In this document: in pieces, positions 35,351 to 43,790 of the stretch
Layout: each line of letters opens with the position of its first letter
Numbering within the stretch: position 1 is the stretch's first letter
Assembly (NCBI GenBank): GCA_030430565.1
Contig: JAUIKS010000028.1
Span: 1 to 64,000 of the forward strand
Source: Polyangia bacterium
GTDB taxonomy: Bacteria; Myxococcota_A; Polyangia; Nannocystales; Nannocystaceae
Length of the DNA: 64,000 bases
Direction: 5' to 3'
Notes under the pieces: model-generated
The model's database searches: none
What the model saw: the letters and a program-made list of their open reading frames with translations, nothing else
What the model was told of the DNA's origin: nothing
Program-made: the position numbers and the translations under genes

Positions 35351-36946
35351 TTAGCGTTCGAAGAGGCGGGCGAGGCGTCCGTGCGCCTTGCGGTTGCGTT
35401 TGTACAGCCCGACGAACTCCTGCGCGAGCGCGTCGTAGAGCGCCCGGTTCGCGGGGTTCGGCGCGAAGCGCTCCTGCACGGTCACGAGCGCGGCGATGTC
35501 CTCGAGCTTGATGAGGCCGAGACCGGCCGCGCCGAGCAGGCCGGCGCCGCGCGCGTTGGCGTCGATGGGCTCGGCGATCTGGCGGATCTCGCGATCGAGC
35601 ACGTCGGCGAAGATCTGGCACCAGATCCGCGAGCGCGCGCCGCCGCCGATGAAGTTGAGGCCGTCGACCCGGCGGCCGATGAAGCGCTCGATCGCCTCGA
35701 GGTACCAACGCGAGTTGAGCGCGACGCCCTCGAGCACGCTGCGCACGAGCTGGGCGCGAGTCGTCCCGAGGGACATGTGGAAAAACCCGCCGCGCACGTG
35801 GTGATCCTCGATCGGCGTGCGCTCGCCGTACAGCCAGGGCAGGAAGATCACGCCGCCGGCGCCGGGCGCGGCCGCCTCCGCGAGCGCGTCAAAGCGCGCG
35901 TAGACCCCCTCGGGGCGCGCGCCGCCCGGGTTGAGCGCGTCGTCGGGGAACAGCAGGTTGTCGCGCAGGAACATCAGGCACTTGCCCGCGCACTCCTGCT
36001 CGCCGGCGATCAGGTAGCGACCCGGCAGCGCCGAGGGCAGCGACGCGATGTTGTCGGCGAGCGCGGTCTTCTTGAAGGGCACGTGGCAGGTGATCCAAGA
36101 AGATGTCCCGACGTACAGGTGACCGGCGTAGTCCTCGACCGCGCCGGAGCCGATCGCCGCCGACATCACGTCGGGCGTCCCCATGACCACCGGCGCGCCC
36201 TCGGGGATCCCGAGCTCGGCCGCGACCGCCGGCGTCACCGGGCCGAGGACGTCGCTCGCGCGCTTGAGCTCGGGCAGGCGCTCGCGCTCGACGCCCGCCC
36301 AGCGCAGGAGCGTGGGGTCGTAGGCCACGCGCGAGAGGTCGCGGTTGTCGGTGACCCAGTGCAGCGTGATCGAGTCAAACGACGCCGCCATGAGGCCGGT
36401 GAGGCGGTAGTTGAGGTAGTCTTTGACCTCGAGGAACTTGTCGGTCTGCGCGTAGATCTCGGGGCGCTCGCGGCGGATGAACAGCACGTGCGCGAACGGG
36501 TCTTTGCCGGACTTGCCGGGCGCGCCGCCGGTCAGCCGAAGCCAGCGGAGCAGGCGCTTGGGGCCGTAGCCCTCGATCTTGAGCCGCCCGCCGAGCACGT
36601 CCGGCATGTGCTTCGCGCCGCGCGAGTCCATCCAGATGATCGCGTTCATCAGCGGCCGGCCGTCGCGGCCGAGCGGAACCGTGCCCGACCACTGTGAGGT
36701 GCAGCAGACCCCCGCGATCGCGGAGCGCGGGATCAGCTCGCGCGCGAGCAGCCGACGCGCGGCGGTCACGATCGCGCCCCACCAGGCGTCGGGCTCCTGC
36801 TCGGCGCCGCCCCCCGGCAGCAGGATCAGCGGCGTCTCTTCAAATTCCGACCCGAGGATCTCGCCGGCGGTCGTCACGAGCGCGACTTTGGGCCCCGAGG
36901 TCCCGAGATCGATCGCGAGGATGGCCTTCGTCGAATTTGGCTGCAC
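35351..36946 (-). CDS. FGGY-family carbohydrate kinase (xylulokinase-like)
   Basis: The product has 531 residues from ATG 36946. The N-terminal ATPase fold begins ILAIDLGTSGPKVALV (phosphate 1 loop), with WMDSRGAK and the catalytic Asp in VMGTPDVM typical of FGGY kinases. The C-terminal domain carries the family signature around INFIGGGARS-like sequence (about 437) and ADVLDREIRQ. It phosphorylates a sugar or polyol, probably a pentulose or related substrate, but the exact one cannot be read. It is the first gene of a two-gene operon with the lyase. Confidence 0.88.
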   Translation of the reverse strand: MQPNSTKAILAIDLGTSGPKVALVTTAGEILGSEFEETPLILLPGGGAEQEPDAWWGAIVTAARRLLARELIPRSAIAGVCCTSQWSGTVPLGRDGRPLMNAIIWMDSRGAKHMPDVLGGRLKIEGYGPKRLLRWLRLTGGAPGKSGKDPFAHVLFIRRERPEIYAQTDKFLEVKDYLNYRLTGLMAASFDSITLHWVTDNRDLSRVAYDPTLLRWAGVERERLPELKRASDVLGPVTPAVAAELGIPEGAPVVMGTPDVMSAAIGSGAVEDYAGHLYVGTSSWITCHVPFKKTALADNIASLPSALPGRYLIAGEQECAGKCLMFLRDNLLFPDDALNPGGARPEGVYARFDALAEAAAPGAGGVIFLPWLYGERTPIEDHHVRGGFFHMSLGTTRAQLVRSVLEGVALNSRWYLEAIERFIGRRVDGLNFIGGGARSRIWCQIFADVLDREIRQIAEPIDANARGAGLLGAAGLGLIKLEDIAALVTVQERFAPNPANRALYDALAQEFVGLYKRNRKAHGRLARLFER

Positions 36947-37111
36947 GGCGGCCAGAGTGTACGCCGCGCGCTCCTCGGCCTAAAGCGCCCGAGCGAGCCG
37001 CGGCGCGCGGCCGCTCGCTCGATTGTAGAGCCCGCGTTTGTGGCGGCGCGGGAGCGCGCCGCGTGTGTGGAAAGCGTGCTCGCGCCGCGCACATTCGCTC
37101 GCCGCGCGCGG

Positions 37112-37117
37112 TACACT
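37112..37117 (+). promoter_or_regulatory. -10 box (TACACT) of a probable leaderless transcript
   Basis: TACACT lies 6 nt before ATG 37124, with no Shine-Dalgarno between. The -35 region is not convincing. Confidence 0.4.
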
Positions 37118-37123
37118 TTGAAC

Positions 37124-38707
37124 ATGCACGGGTCGCTGTTCGCCGCCGCGTTGGTCTTTGGCTCCGTGATCGCCGCGCCCGCGCTGCCCGTGGTCGACTC
37201 GCTCGATGCCGAGCACGCGCGTCACGACGATCACACGCGCCCGCCGCTCTACGACGACCTCGACGCGCTGCGCGAGCAATGGGAGCCGGTGTTCCTCCGC
37301 GCCGACCCAGACTACCCGCTCGCGGTCGGCTTCGTGCCCGCCGACTCCTCGAACTACTCGAACGGCGGCATCGTCCCGGAGTTCATCGTCGTCCACACGA
37401 TGCAGGGCTACTACCAGGGCTCGATGTCGTGGTTCCAAAACCCTGCCGCCAACGTCTCCGCGCACTTCGTGATGCAGGCGAGCGACGGCGAGGTCACGCA
37501 GATGGTCAGGCTTGACGACAAGGCCTGGCACGTCGGCGCCTACAACGGGAAGTCGCTGGGCATCGAGCACGAGGGTTGGGTCGACGAGCCGAACGAGTGG
37601 TACACGTGGGCGGCGTACACCTCGTCGGCCGTGCTGACGCGCTGGATGGCGGACCGCCACGGGATCCCGCTCGACCGCGATCACATCATCGGCCACATCG
37701 AGGTCCCGGGCGCCTCGCACACGGACCCCGGACCCCACTGGGACTGGGACCTGTACATGGCGCTGATTTTGGAGCTGGTCTCGGAGGGGGTCGTCGACGG
37801 GATCGTGGTCGACGCCTCGCGGGCCTGCACGCTGACGGCGACCGCGGACACCTGGCTGACGAGCACGATCCAGGCGCCCGCGGAGCTGGGGAACAACGAC
37901 AAGTGCCTGGTCTCGTCCGGCGCGCAGCTCGACTACTACTGGGCCGAGGATCCGGTCCTGGGCAAGCGCCGCCTGGTGCTCGCGCCCGGTAACCCCTGCG
38001 AGGGGATCGGCGAGCTGGGCTCGGTCGCCTACGCGCCGCTCGGCGACTTCGCGGGCTTCTGCGCCCCCGAGGACATGGTCGTCGGAGCAGGTTCCGAGGT
38101 TCAGCTCGACGGCGGGCCCTCGACCTTCACAAACGCCAGCGGGCGCTTCAGCTTCAGCGAGGTCGGCGCCGGCGCCCACACGATCGACGTGCTCGAGGAC
38201 GCCGCGTTCTTCGCGACCACGGTGCCGGTCGAGCTCGATCCGACCCCGGGCGTGCGCGTGGTCGCGGTCGTCGATCCCGTGCCGGACGATGACACCGGCG
38301 GCGACCCCACCGGCGGTGACCCCACCGACGGTGACCCGACTGGCGGTGACCCGACTGGCGGCGACCCCACCGGCGGCGACCCCACCGGCGGCGACCCGAC
38401 TGGCGGCGATCCGACTGGCGGTGACCCCACCGGCGGTGACCCCACCGGCGGCGACCCCACCAACGGCGACTCGGCGAGCGCCGGGGACGACAGCGGTGGT
38501 TCAAGTGACAGCGGCGACAGCGGCGACAGCGGTGACGGGAGCGGCGGCGACGGACAAACCGGCGGCGCCCTGCCCCACGACTACGGGGTCGACGCCGCCT
38601 ACGGCGACGAGGGCTGCGCGTGCGCGACGAGGGAGCGCTCTGGCGGCGCGCCCGCGCTGCTCCTGCTGACGCTCGGGCTCATCGCCCGTCGCCGCCGGAC
38701 CGCGTGA
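37124..38707 (+). CDS. secreted N-acetylmuramoyl-L-alanine amidase (Amidase_2) with repeat linker and MYXO-CTERM tail
   Basis: The product has 527 residues from ATG 37124. A signal peptide (to about 22) precedes an Amidase_2/PGRP-like domain (about 60-225) with zinc-ligand candidates in FIVVHTMQG and GHIEVPGASHTDPG and the typical NVSAHF and KAWHVG segments. It should cleave the MurNAc-L-Ala bond of peptidoglycan. A beta-rich middle region with several Cys follows. Residues about 392-447 are 11 TGGDP-type pentapeptide repeats. The C-terminus (GCACATRERSGG, a hydrophobic helix, then ARRRRTA) is a MYXO-CTERM sorting signal, processed by myxosortase for surface display. A role in prey lysis or wall remodelling is inference. 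Confidence 0.88.
   Translation: MHGSLFAAALVFGSVIAAPALPVVDSLDAEHARHDDHTRPPLYDDLDALREQWEPVFLRADPDYPLAVGFVPADSSNYSNGGIVPEFIVVHTMQGYYQGSMSWFQNPAANVSAHFVMQASDGEVTQMVRLDDKAWHVGAYNGKSLGIEHEGWVDEPNEWYTWAAYTSSAVLTRWMADRHGIPLDRDHIIGHIEVPGASHTDPGPHWDWDLYMALILELVSEGVVDGIVVDASRACTLTATADTWLTSTIQAPAELGNNDKCLVSSGAQLDYYWAEDPVLGKRRLVLAPGNPCEGIGELGSVAYAPLGDFAGFCAPEDMVVGAGSEVQLDGGPSTFTNASGRFSFSEVGAGAHTIDVLEDAAFFATTVPVELDPTPGVRVVAVVDPVPDDDTGGDPTGGDPTDGDPTGGDPTGGDPTGGDPTGGDPTGGDPTGGDPTGGDPTGGDPTNGDSASAGDDSGGSSDSGDSGDSGDGSGGDGQTGGALPHDYGVDAAYGDEGCACATRERSGGAPALLLLTLGLIARRRRTA
38297..38461 (+). repeat. 15-bp coding minisatellite, 11 units
   Basis: Eleven tandem copies of GGCGGYGAYCCSACY encode the pentapeptide G(G/D)DPT-type linker of the amidase. 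Adjacent units are identical or differ at third positions, so copy number may vary between strains by slippage. Confidence 0.85.
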
Positions 38708-39027
38708 GTTGCTACCGAAGCAGTACGCCCGCGCGCAGCGGGTCGTCAGGATCGATCACGAACTCGTGTCGCCCGGGCGCCGCGGACCTCCGGGATCACG
38801 GCCTGAACCATCGCGTCGCCGGATCCGAGCCGAGCGGTGTCGCGCACGCGCACGTCGAAGTGTGTGCCGAGGATGCTCTCGATCCGGATCCAGTCACGAT
38901 CGCCAGCGCCTGCGTCCGCGCCGCACGGAGGTCGACGCTCCAGCGCAGCCGACGCGATCGCAGCACGAGCGCGCGCTCGCGCGCCGCGGTTTGACCGCCA
39001 CGCGACGCGTCGCGTATCCCAGCGACC
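38708..39027 (-). pseudogene. possible decayed gene fragment
   Basis: No intact frame fills this 320-bp interval. On the minus strand, protein-like pieces occur consecutively in three frames. RWSVDLRAARTQALAIVTG is followed by DWIRIESILGTHFDVRVRD and AMVQAVIPEVRG, then HEFVIDPDDPLRAGVLLR ending at a stop just past the amidase gene. Read in order they look like one short protein broken by at least two frameshifts. A start would coincide with the start region of the XRE gene on the other strand. The product is not recognised. High-GC coincidence cannot be excluded. Confidence 0.3.
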
Positions 39028-39597
39028 ATGACGGACCCTGCAGGCGCGATCGGGCCGAACATCCGCCGCCGCCGGCAGCAACTCGGCTTGAGCCTCGACG
39101 CCCTCGCCAAGACCAGCGGCGTGAGCAGCACGATGCTCTCGGAGGTCGAACGCGGCGTGAAGAACCCGACCGTCAAGCTCGCGTACCAGATCGCGCGCGC
39201 GCTGGGCTGCACGCTGACGGACCTGCTCGAGGAGCAGCCGAGCTCGCCCGTCACGGTCGTCCGCGCGGAGCAGCGCCGCGCGCTCGTCGATCCGGACTCC
39301 GGCGTGGTCCGCCACGGGCTGCCCGCGCGCCTGCTCAACAACAACCTCGAGATCGCGTGGTACAGCCTGCCTCCAGGGCAGAGCAGCGGCGAGCTGTCAG
39401 CGAACCGCTCGGGGGTGATCGAGCTCGTGACGGTCCTCGGCGGGACGCTGACCTTCGTCCTGGGCGGCGAGCGCTACACCCTCCGACCGGGCGACTGCGT
39501 GACCTACGGTCCGCAGACGACGACCGAGTACCGCAACGAGGATCCCCGCGAGCCCTGCGAGCTGCTGCTGCTCGGCGACACCTCGCGCGTCGCCTAA
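39028..39597 (+). CDS. XRE-family regulator with C-terminal cupin domain
   Basis: The product has 189 residues from ATG 39028. The N-terminal helix-turn-helix (about 10-65) contains LDALAKTSGVSSTMLSEVER, typical of XRE/Cro proteins. A cupin effector domain (about 105-185) has GGTLTFVLGGERYTLRPGD. This layout is common in regulators of amino-acid, polyamine or antibiotic metabolism, with the cupin binding a small ligand. The target is unknown. Confidence 0.92.
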   Translation: MTDPAGAIGPNIRRRRQQLGLSLDALAKTSGVSSTMLSEVERGVKNPTVKLAYQIARALGCTLTDLLEEQPSSPVTVVRAEQRRALVDPDSGVVRHGLPARLLNNNLEIAWYSLPPGQSSGELSANRSGVIELVTVLGGTLTFVLGGERYTLRPGDCVTYGPQTTTEYRNEDPREPCELLLLGDTSRVA

Positions 39598-39732
39598 TTC
39601 GCGGACCCGAGGTCACGCCCGCCGCCCGTCGCCCGCCGCCCGTTGCCGTCGTGACGTTCGCTACAGCTCGTCGCGTGCTCCGAACCGCGCGTCCTCCCGG
39701 TGATATGCTCGGTGACCGGACGCGAACTCGAT

Positions 39733-40146
39733 ATGGCGAAGGCGAAGCCCGTAGACCCGAACACGATCCTGTCGGAGCTGTGCTTTCTGTACCTGGCGTG
39801 TAGCCACGCGACCGACAACGAGCTGTCCGACGCCGAGCTCGACATGATCATCCGCTGCGTCCGCGTGTGGGCGCCGGGGCAGTCGATCAAGGCCGTCGAC
39901 GCCGTGCTGGAGCGCACGCTCGTGCTCTACACCTCGATCCCGAGCCGGGTCGAGAAGCTCAAGACCGCGTCGCGCTGCGCCCACGCGCTGCGCGACAAGC
40001 TGGATCACGAGCAGCGCGAGGCGATCATCCGCGACCTCGCGCAGATCGCCTCCGCCGACGGCGAGGTCATCGCCCGCGAGCGCACCTTCGTCGAGGCGAC
40101 CGCGCGCAGCTTCGGGGTCGAGCTTGACGACAGCCTCTGGCCATAG
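39733..40146 (+). CDS. TerB-like (tellurite resistance TerB fold) protein
   Basis: The product has 137 residues from ATG 39733, with an in-frame GTG at 39712 as the alternative start. It is all-helical, with TerB-like acidic patches (DNELSDAELDMI and ASADGEVIARER) that coordinate metal in the family. A cytoplasmic location is expected. TATGCT at 39704-39709 could be its -10 box. The function of stand-alone TerB-like proteins is not settled. Confidence 0.75.
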   Translation: MAKAKPVDPNTILSELCFLYLACSHATDNELSDAELDMIIRCVRVWAPGQSIKAVDAVLERTLVLYTSIPSRVEKLKTASRCAHALRDKLDHEQREAIIRDLAQIASADGEVIARERTFVEATARSFGVELDDSLWP

Positions 40147-40180
40147 CGTCCAGCTCGCGCCGCGCTACGCTTGAGACCGC

Positions 40181-40504
40181 GTGTGGCACCCTGATGATGA
40201 CGACGACTACCGCGTGCGCTGGTGGCGAGCGATGCTCGACATCCCCTGGCTACGCGCGCTGATCTACATCGGCTTCGGGGTCGCGGCGCTCTCGCTCGTC
40301 GTGATGCCGCCGCGCACCCGCGCGGGACCGACGATCTCGCTGGAGGAGCGCGCGATTCAGCTCGTGCTGCTCGCGCTGGTGGCGTCGCTCGTCGTCCGCA
40401 TCGACCGACGCCGACTCGCCGCGCGACGCGAGCGCGACGCGGGCGCGGACGGCGAGAGCGCGGCGGACGGCGAGGACGCGACGACGGGTCGACTCTCTCC
40501 GTAG
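40181..40504 (+). CDS. small membrane protein
   Basis: The product has 107 residues from a GTG at 40181. An acidic N-terminus (DDDDDY) is followed by two hydrophobic helices (about 22-41 and 58-73) and a basic then Asp/Glu/Gly-rich tail. TACGCT lies 9 nt before the start, again without a Shine-Dalgarno. No family is recognised. Confidence 0.55.
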   Translation: MWHPDDDDDYRVRWWRAMLDIPWLRALIYIGFGVAALSLVVMPPRTRAGPTISLEERAIQLVLLALVASLVVRIDRRRLAARRERDAGADGESAADGEDATTGRLSP

Positions 40505-40513
40505 GCTACATGG

Positions 40514-41626
40514 CTAGGTGCCCAAAGGGACATAGCCGAGCATCGTCTCGGGGAACTTATCCGTCACGATCAGGAGGCCGCGGCCCTCGAGGCGCGCGAC
40601 GCCCTCCCAGTTCCGCGACACGCCGGAGAGCTGCAGCACGATCGGCGCGCGCTCGGTCAGCGTGAGCCCCTGCGCGCTGTACTCGAGCTCCAGCAGGCGC
40701 TCGACGATCGTCGAGCGCTTGTGCGACTCGCCGCGGCCGTGGGCCCGCGCGAGCCCATCGATGACCGGCGACACGCCGTCCTCGCTGCCGGGGAAGCGGT
40801 AGTTGATCACCCAGAAGCGCCCGCGCTCGTCGAGCGCGGTCGCGTCGGTCAGCCGATACTCGAGCGCGGGCACCGACAGCGCCCGCGCCTCGCCGTCAGG
40901 GCCGATGAGCGTCGCGCGGGCGTTCGGGTTGAGCGACGCCGAGTTGCGCTCGTAGAGCGCGAGCACGCCGTCGGGCGTGTAGACGACGCCCTCGAAGCCC
41001 GCGTTGAAGATCTTCGCCGGGGTCGGCAGCTCGCGCAGCGTCTCGAGCTCGAGCTCGATCCCGGTCACGGTCGCGCGCGCGCCCGCCCCCGCCGGCTCGC
41101 TGAGCACCCGCCCCTCGACCACGTGCCCCACCGCCGACGCGCCCCACGACTCGATCGTGAACACCGCCCGCTCGCCGGCGAAGGCGACCGCCTCGAAGCC
41201 CTGAAAGCCGCTGACGCGCTCGCGCAGCGCGGCGGTCTCAAAGCTGATCGCGCGCGGTCGCAGGGCCTCGCGCGCCGCTGCCGGCGCGTCGACGCGCGCG
41301 AGCACCTCGTCCCGCGGGAGCACGAACAGCCGCCCGCCCGCGTCGCCGCGCTCGCCGGCGGGGTACTGCGGTATCAAAACGAGCTGGTCTTTGTACCAGG
41401 CGAGCCCGGAGAACTCGAGCTCCCGCGCGCTCGCGTCGCCCGCCAGCGCGAGCCGCTGCACCGCGACCTCCGGCGCCGTCGGCACGCTGGGGTCGTCCAC
41501 CGGCTGCGCGTCGCCGGCCCCGCCGCACCGGCACGCGACGTCGCCCGCGAGGAGAAGCCCGACGAGGGGCGCGAGCGCGAGCGTCGCGGGGACCAAGGCG
41601 CCTCTCGTCTGACGACCGCTCGACAT
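40514..41626 (-). CDS. beta-propeller-like lipoprotein (esterase-like/phytase-like)
   Basis: The product has about 370 residues from ATG 41626, which gives a signal peptide ending in lipobox GDVAC. The body has repeated short beta strands with motifs such as ELEFSGLAWYKDQL, FQGFEAVAF, FEGVVYTPDG and WEGVARLEGRGLLIV, reminiscent of the esterase-like domain of phytase-family propellers. Catalysis is not shown. The gene is divergent from the lipase-like gene at 41688. Confidence 0.68.
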   Translation of the reverse strand: MSSGRQTRGALVPATLALAPLVGLLLAGDVACRCGGAGDAQPVDDPSVPTAPEVAVQRLALAGDASARELEFSGLAWYKDQLVLIPQYPAGERGDAGGRLFVLPRDEVLARVDAPAAAREALRPRAISFETAALRERVSGFQGFEAVAFAGERAVFTIESWGASAVGHVVEGRVLSEPAGAGARATVTGIELELETLRELPTPAKIFNAGFEGVVYTPDGVLALYERNSASLNPNARATLIGPDGEARALSVPALEYRLTDATALDERGRFWVINYRFPGSEDGVSPVIDGLARAHGRGESHKRSTIVERLLELEYSAQGLTLTERAPIVLQLSGVSRNWEGVARLEGRGLLIVTDKFPETMLGYVPLGT

Positions 41627-41687
41627 CCTGTGGGCATCGTACCCCAGCGTGCGCGTCGACAGGCCCGCACTGGACAAGCACCCGCGC

Positions 41688-43790
41688 ATGCGCGAAGACA
41701 GTCGCGTGTCTTCGTCTCGCGCCCCCGTCATCGCACCTCGTCCGCGCTCTCGCCTCTGGCTCGGCGGCCCCCCGCTGCTCTCGCTGGCGCTGCTCGGCTC
41801 GCTGACCGGCTGCGGCTACGCGATCCACAACGACTACGACACGTCCACGGACGCCACGACGGGCGGCGTCGACACCGACGACGGATCCGAGGGCTCCGAC
41901 GGCTCCGGGACCGACCCGGACGACGGCTCGACGAGCACGGGTGACGAGCCGGGAGTGATCCCGGACCCCGAGTGGCCGCTGCTCGAGTGCGACCCGCTGG
42001 TGCCGAGTCACTGCGGCTTCCCCTTCCCCTCCAACGTCTTCACCGTCGAGAGCGACACGAGCCCCACCGGGCGCCGGCTGCTCCTGTCGGAGCCGATGAT
42101 GCCGCTGACCCAGGAGGGCACCTACTCGCTGCCCGACATCTTCTCCGAGAGCGACGGCTTCTCGGCGGGCTCGGCCCTGCTCGCCCACTTCCCGACGGCG
42201 ACCGCCGACGGCGTCGCCGACGCCAACAACGTCGAGCGCTCGCTCGACGACGACTCCCCGACGATCCTCCTCAACGCGGAGACCGGCGAGCGCGTGCCCC
42301 ACTGGGCCGAGCTCGACCAGACCTCCAAGGTCGACTCGACGCGGACCTTCATCATTCGCCCGGCGGTCCGCCTCGACGACGAGACGCGCTACATCGTCGC
42401 GATCCGCGGGCTCGTCGACGCGGGCGGAGAGCTCGTGCCGGCCGAGTCGGCCTTCGCGGCGCTGCGCGACCGGGGCGATCACGCCGAGCCCTCGGTCGAG
42501 AGCCGCCGCGGCCTGTACGAGAACATCTTCGCGCACCTCGAGGACGCCGGCGTCGCCCGCGACGATCTCCAGCTGGCCTGGGACTTCACGACCGCGAGCG
42601 AGCAGAACAACACGAGCTGGCTGCTGCACATGCGCGACGAGGCGCTCGAGCTCATCGGCGACGACGGCCCCGGCTACACGATCACCAAGCTCACCCCGGA
42701 CTTCAGCGACCAGATCGCGCTGCGCGTCGAGGGCACCGTGAGCGTGCCGCTCTACCTCGACGACCCCGGCCCGGGCGGCGAGCTCATCCTCGGCGACGAC
42801 GGCCTGCCCGAGCACAGCGGGACCGCGGAGTACCGCTTCGTCGCGCTGATCCCCTACAGCGCCAAGCAGTCCCCCGCCGGCATCCTGCAGTTCGGCCACG
42901 GCCTGTTCGGCAAGTTCACCGACGTCGAGAAGTACGAGGTCCAGCAGATCGCCAACGAGCAGAACGTGGTCGCGCTCGGCATGGACTGGATCGGCCTGAG
43001 CGAGGACGACCTGGGGACGCTCGCCGGGGTCTTCTCCGGCGACGACATCAGCGCGTTCAAGACCATCCCCGACCGCCTGCAGCAGGGCGTGCTCAACGCT
43101 CACCTCGGGATGCGCCTGCTGCAGACCGGCCTCGCCCAGGATCCCGAGCTCGCGGGGCTGATCGACCCCTCGACGCGCGCCTTCTTCGGCGCCAGCCTCG
43201 GCGGGATCATGGGCTCGGTCTACATGGCGACCACGGTCGACGTCGAGCGCGGCGGCCTCGGCGTGCCCGGGCAGCCCTTCGGCCTGCTGCTCAAGCGCAG
43301 CGAGCTGTTTGATCCCTTCCTCATCACGATCCAGTCGCGCTGGCCGAACCCGCTCGACGTCCAGATGATGTTCTCGCTCATCCAGCTGCTGTGGGACCGG
43401 GCCGAGCCGACCGGCTACACCCACCGCATCCGCGACCCGCTGCCCAACACCCCCCCGCACGAGGTCTTGATGCAGGTCGCGCTCGGCGACCACCTCGTCA
43501 GCAACTATGGCTCTTGGGTCATGGCCCGAACGCTCGGCGCGGTCAACGTCGGCGACGACGCGCCCGAGTACTTCGGGATCGAGCGCGGCGAGCAGGGCCA
43601 CGTCGGCAGCGGGCTCATCATCTACGACTTCGGGCTCCCGCCGATCCCCGTGGGCAACGTCCCGATGACCGACGGGAGCGACCCGCACGGGAAGTCCTGG
43701 GACTACCCGCCCGCCCGCGAGTCGCTGATGCACTTCGTCGAGACCGGCGAGATCCGGACGTTCTGCGACGGCCGCTGTGACCCGGACTGA
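41688..43790 (+). CDS. large lipase-like alpha/beta-hydrolase lipoprotein
   Basis: The product has about 700 residues from ATG 41688. A GTG at 41649 is the alternative start. The signal peptide ends in lipobox SLTGC, then a Thr/Asp/Gly linker. After CDPLVPSHCGFPFPSN a long N-terminal region precedes an alpha/beta-hydrolase core with an oxyanion-type GHGLFG and the nucleophile elbow FFGASLGGIMGS (Ser near 507). This resembles bacterial lipases with a long N-terminal domain. The active-site Asp and His are not assigned. Its stop overlaps the next start by 14 nt. Confidence 0.75.
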   Translation: MREDSRVSSSRAPVIAPRPRSRLWLGGPPLLSLALLGSLTGCGYAIHNDYDTSTDATTGGVDTDDGSEGSDGSGTDPDDGSTSTGDEPGVIPDPEWPLLECDPLVPSHCGFPFPSNVFTVESDTSPTGRRLLLSEPMMPLTQEGTYSLPDIFSESDGFSAGSALLAHFPTATADGVADANNVERSLDDDSPTILLNAETGERVPHWAELDQTSKVDSTRTFIIRPAVRLDDETRYIVAIRGLVDAGGELVPAESAFAALRDRGDHAEPSVESRRGLYENIFAHLEDAGVARDDLQLAWDFTTASEQNNTSWLLHMRDEALELIGDDGPGYTITKLTPDFSDQIALRVEGTVSVPLYLDDPGPGGELILGDDGLPEHSGTAEYRFVALIPYSAKQSPAGILQFGHGLFGKFTDVEKYEVQQIANEQNVVALGMDWIGLSEDDLGTLAGVFSGDDISAFKTIPDRLQQGVLNAHLGMRLLQTGLAQDPELAGLIDPSTRAFFGASLGGIMGSVYMATTVDVERGGLGVPGQPFGLLLKRSELFDPFLITIQSRWPNPLDVQMMFSLIQLLWDRAEPTGYTHRIRDPLPNTPPHEVLMQVALGDHLVSNYGSWVMARTLGAVNVGDDAPEYFGIERGEQGHVGSGLIIYDFGLPPIPVGNVPMTDGSDPHGKSWDYPPARESLMHFVETGEIRTFCDGRCDPD

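Noticed and set aside
38297..38461. 15-bp repeat array as a CRISPR-like array
   Set aside because: There are no spacers. The units are contiguous, in frame and encode a protein linker.
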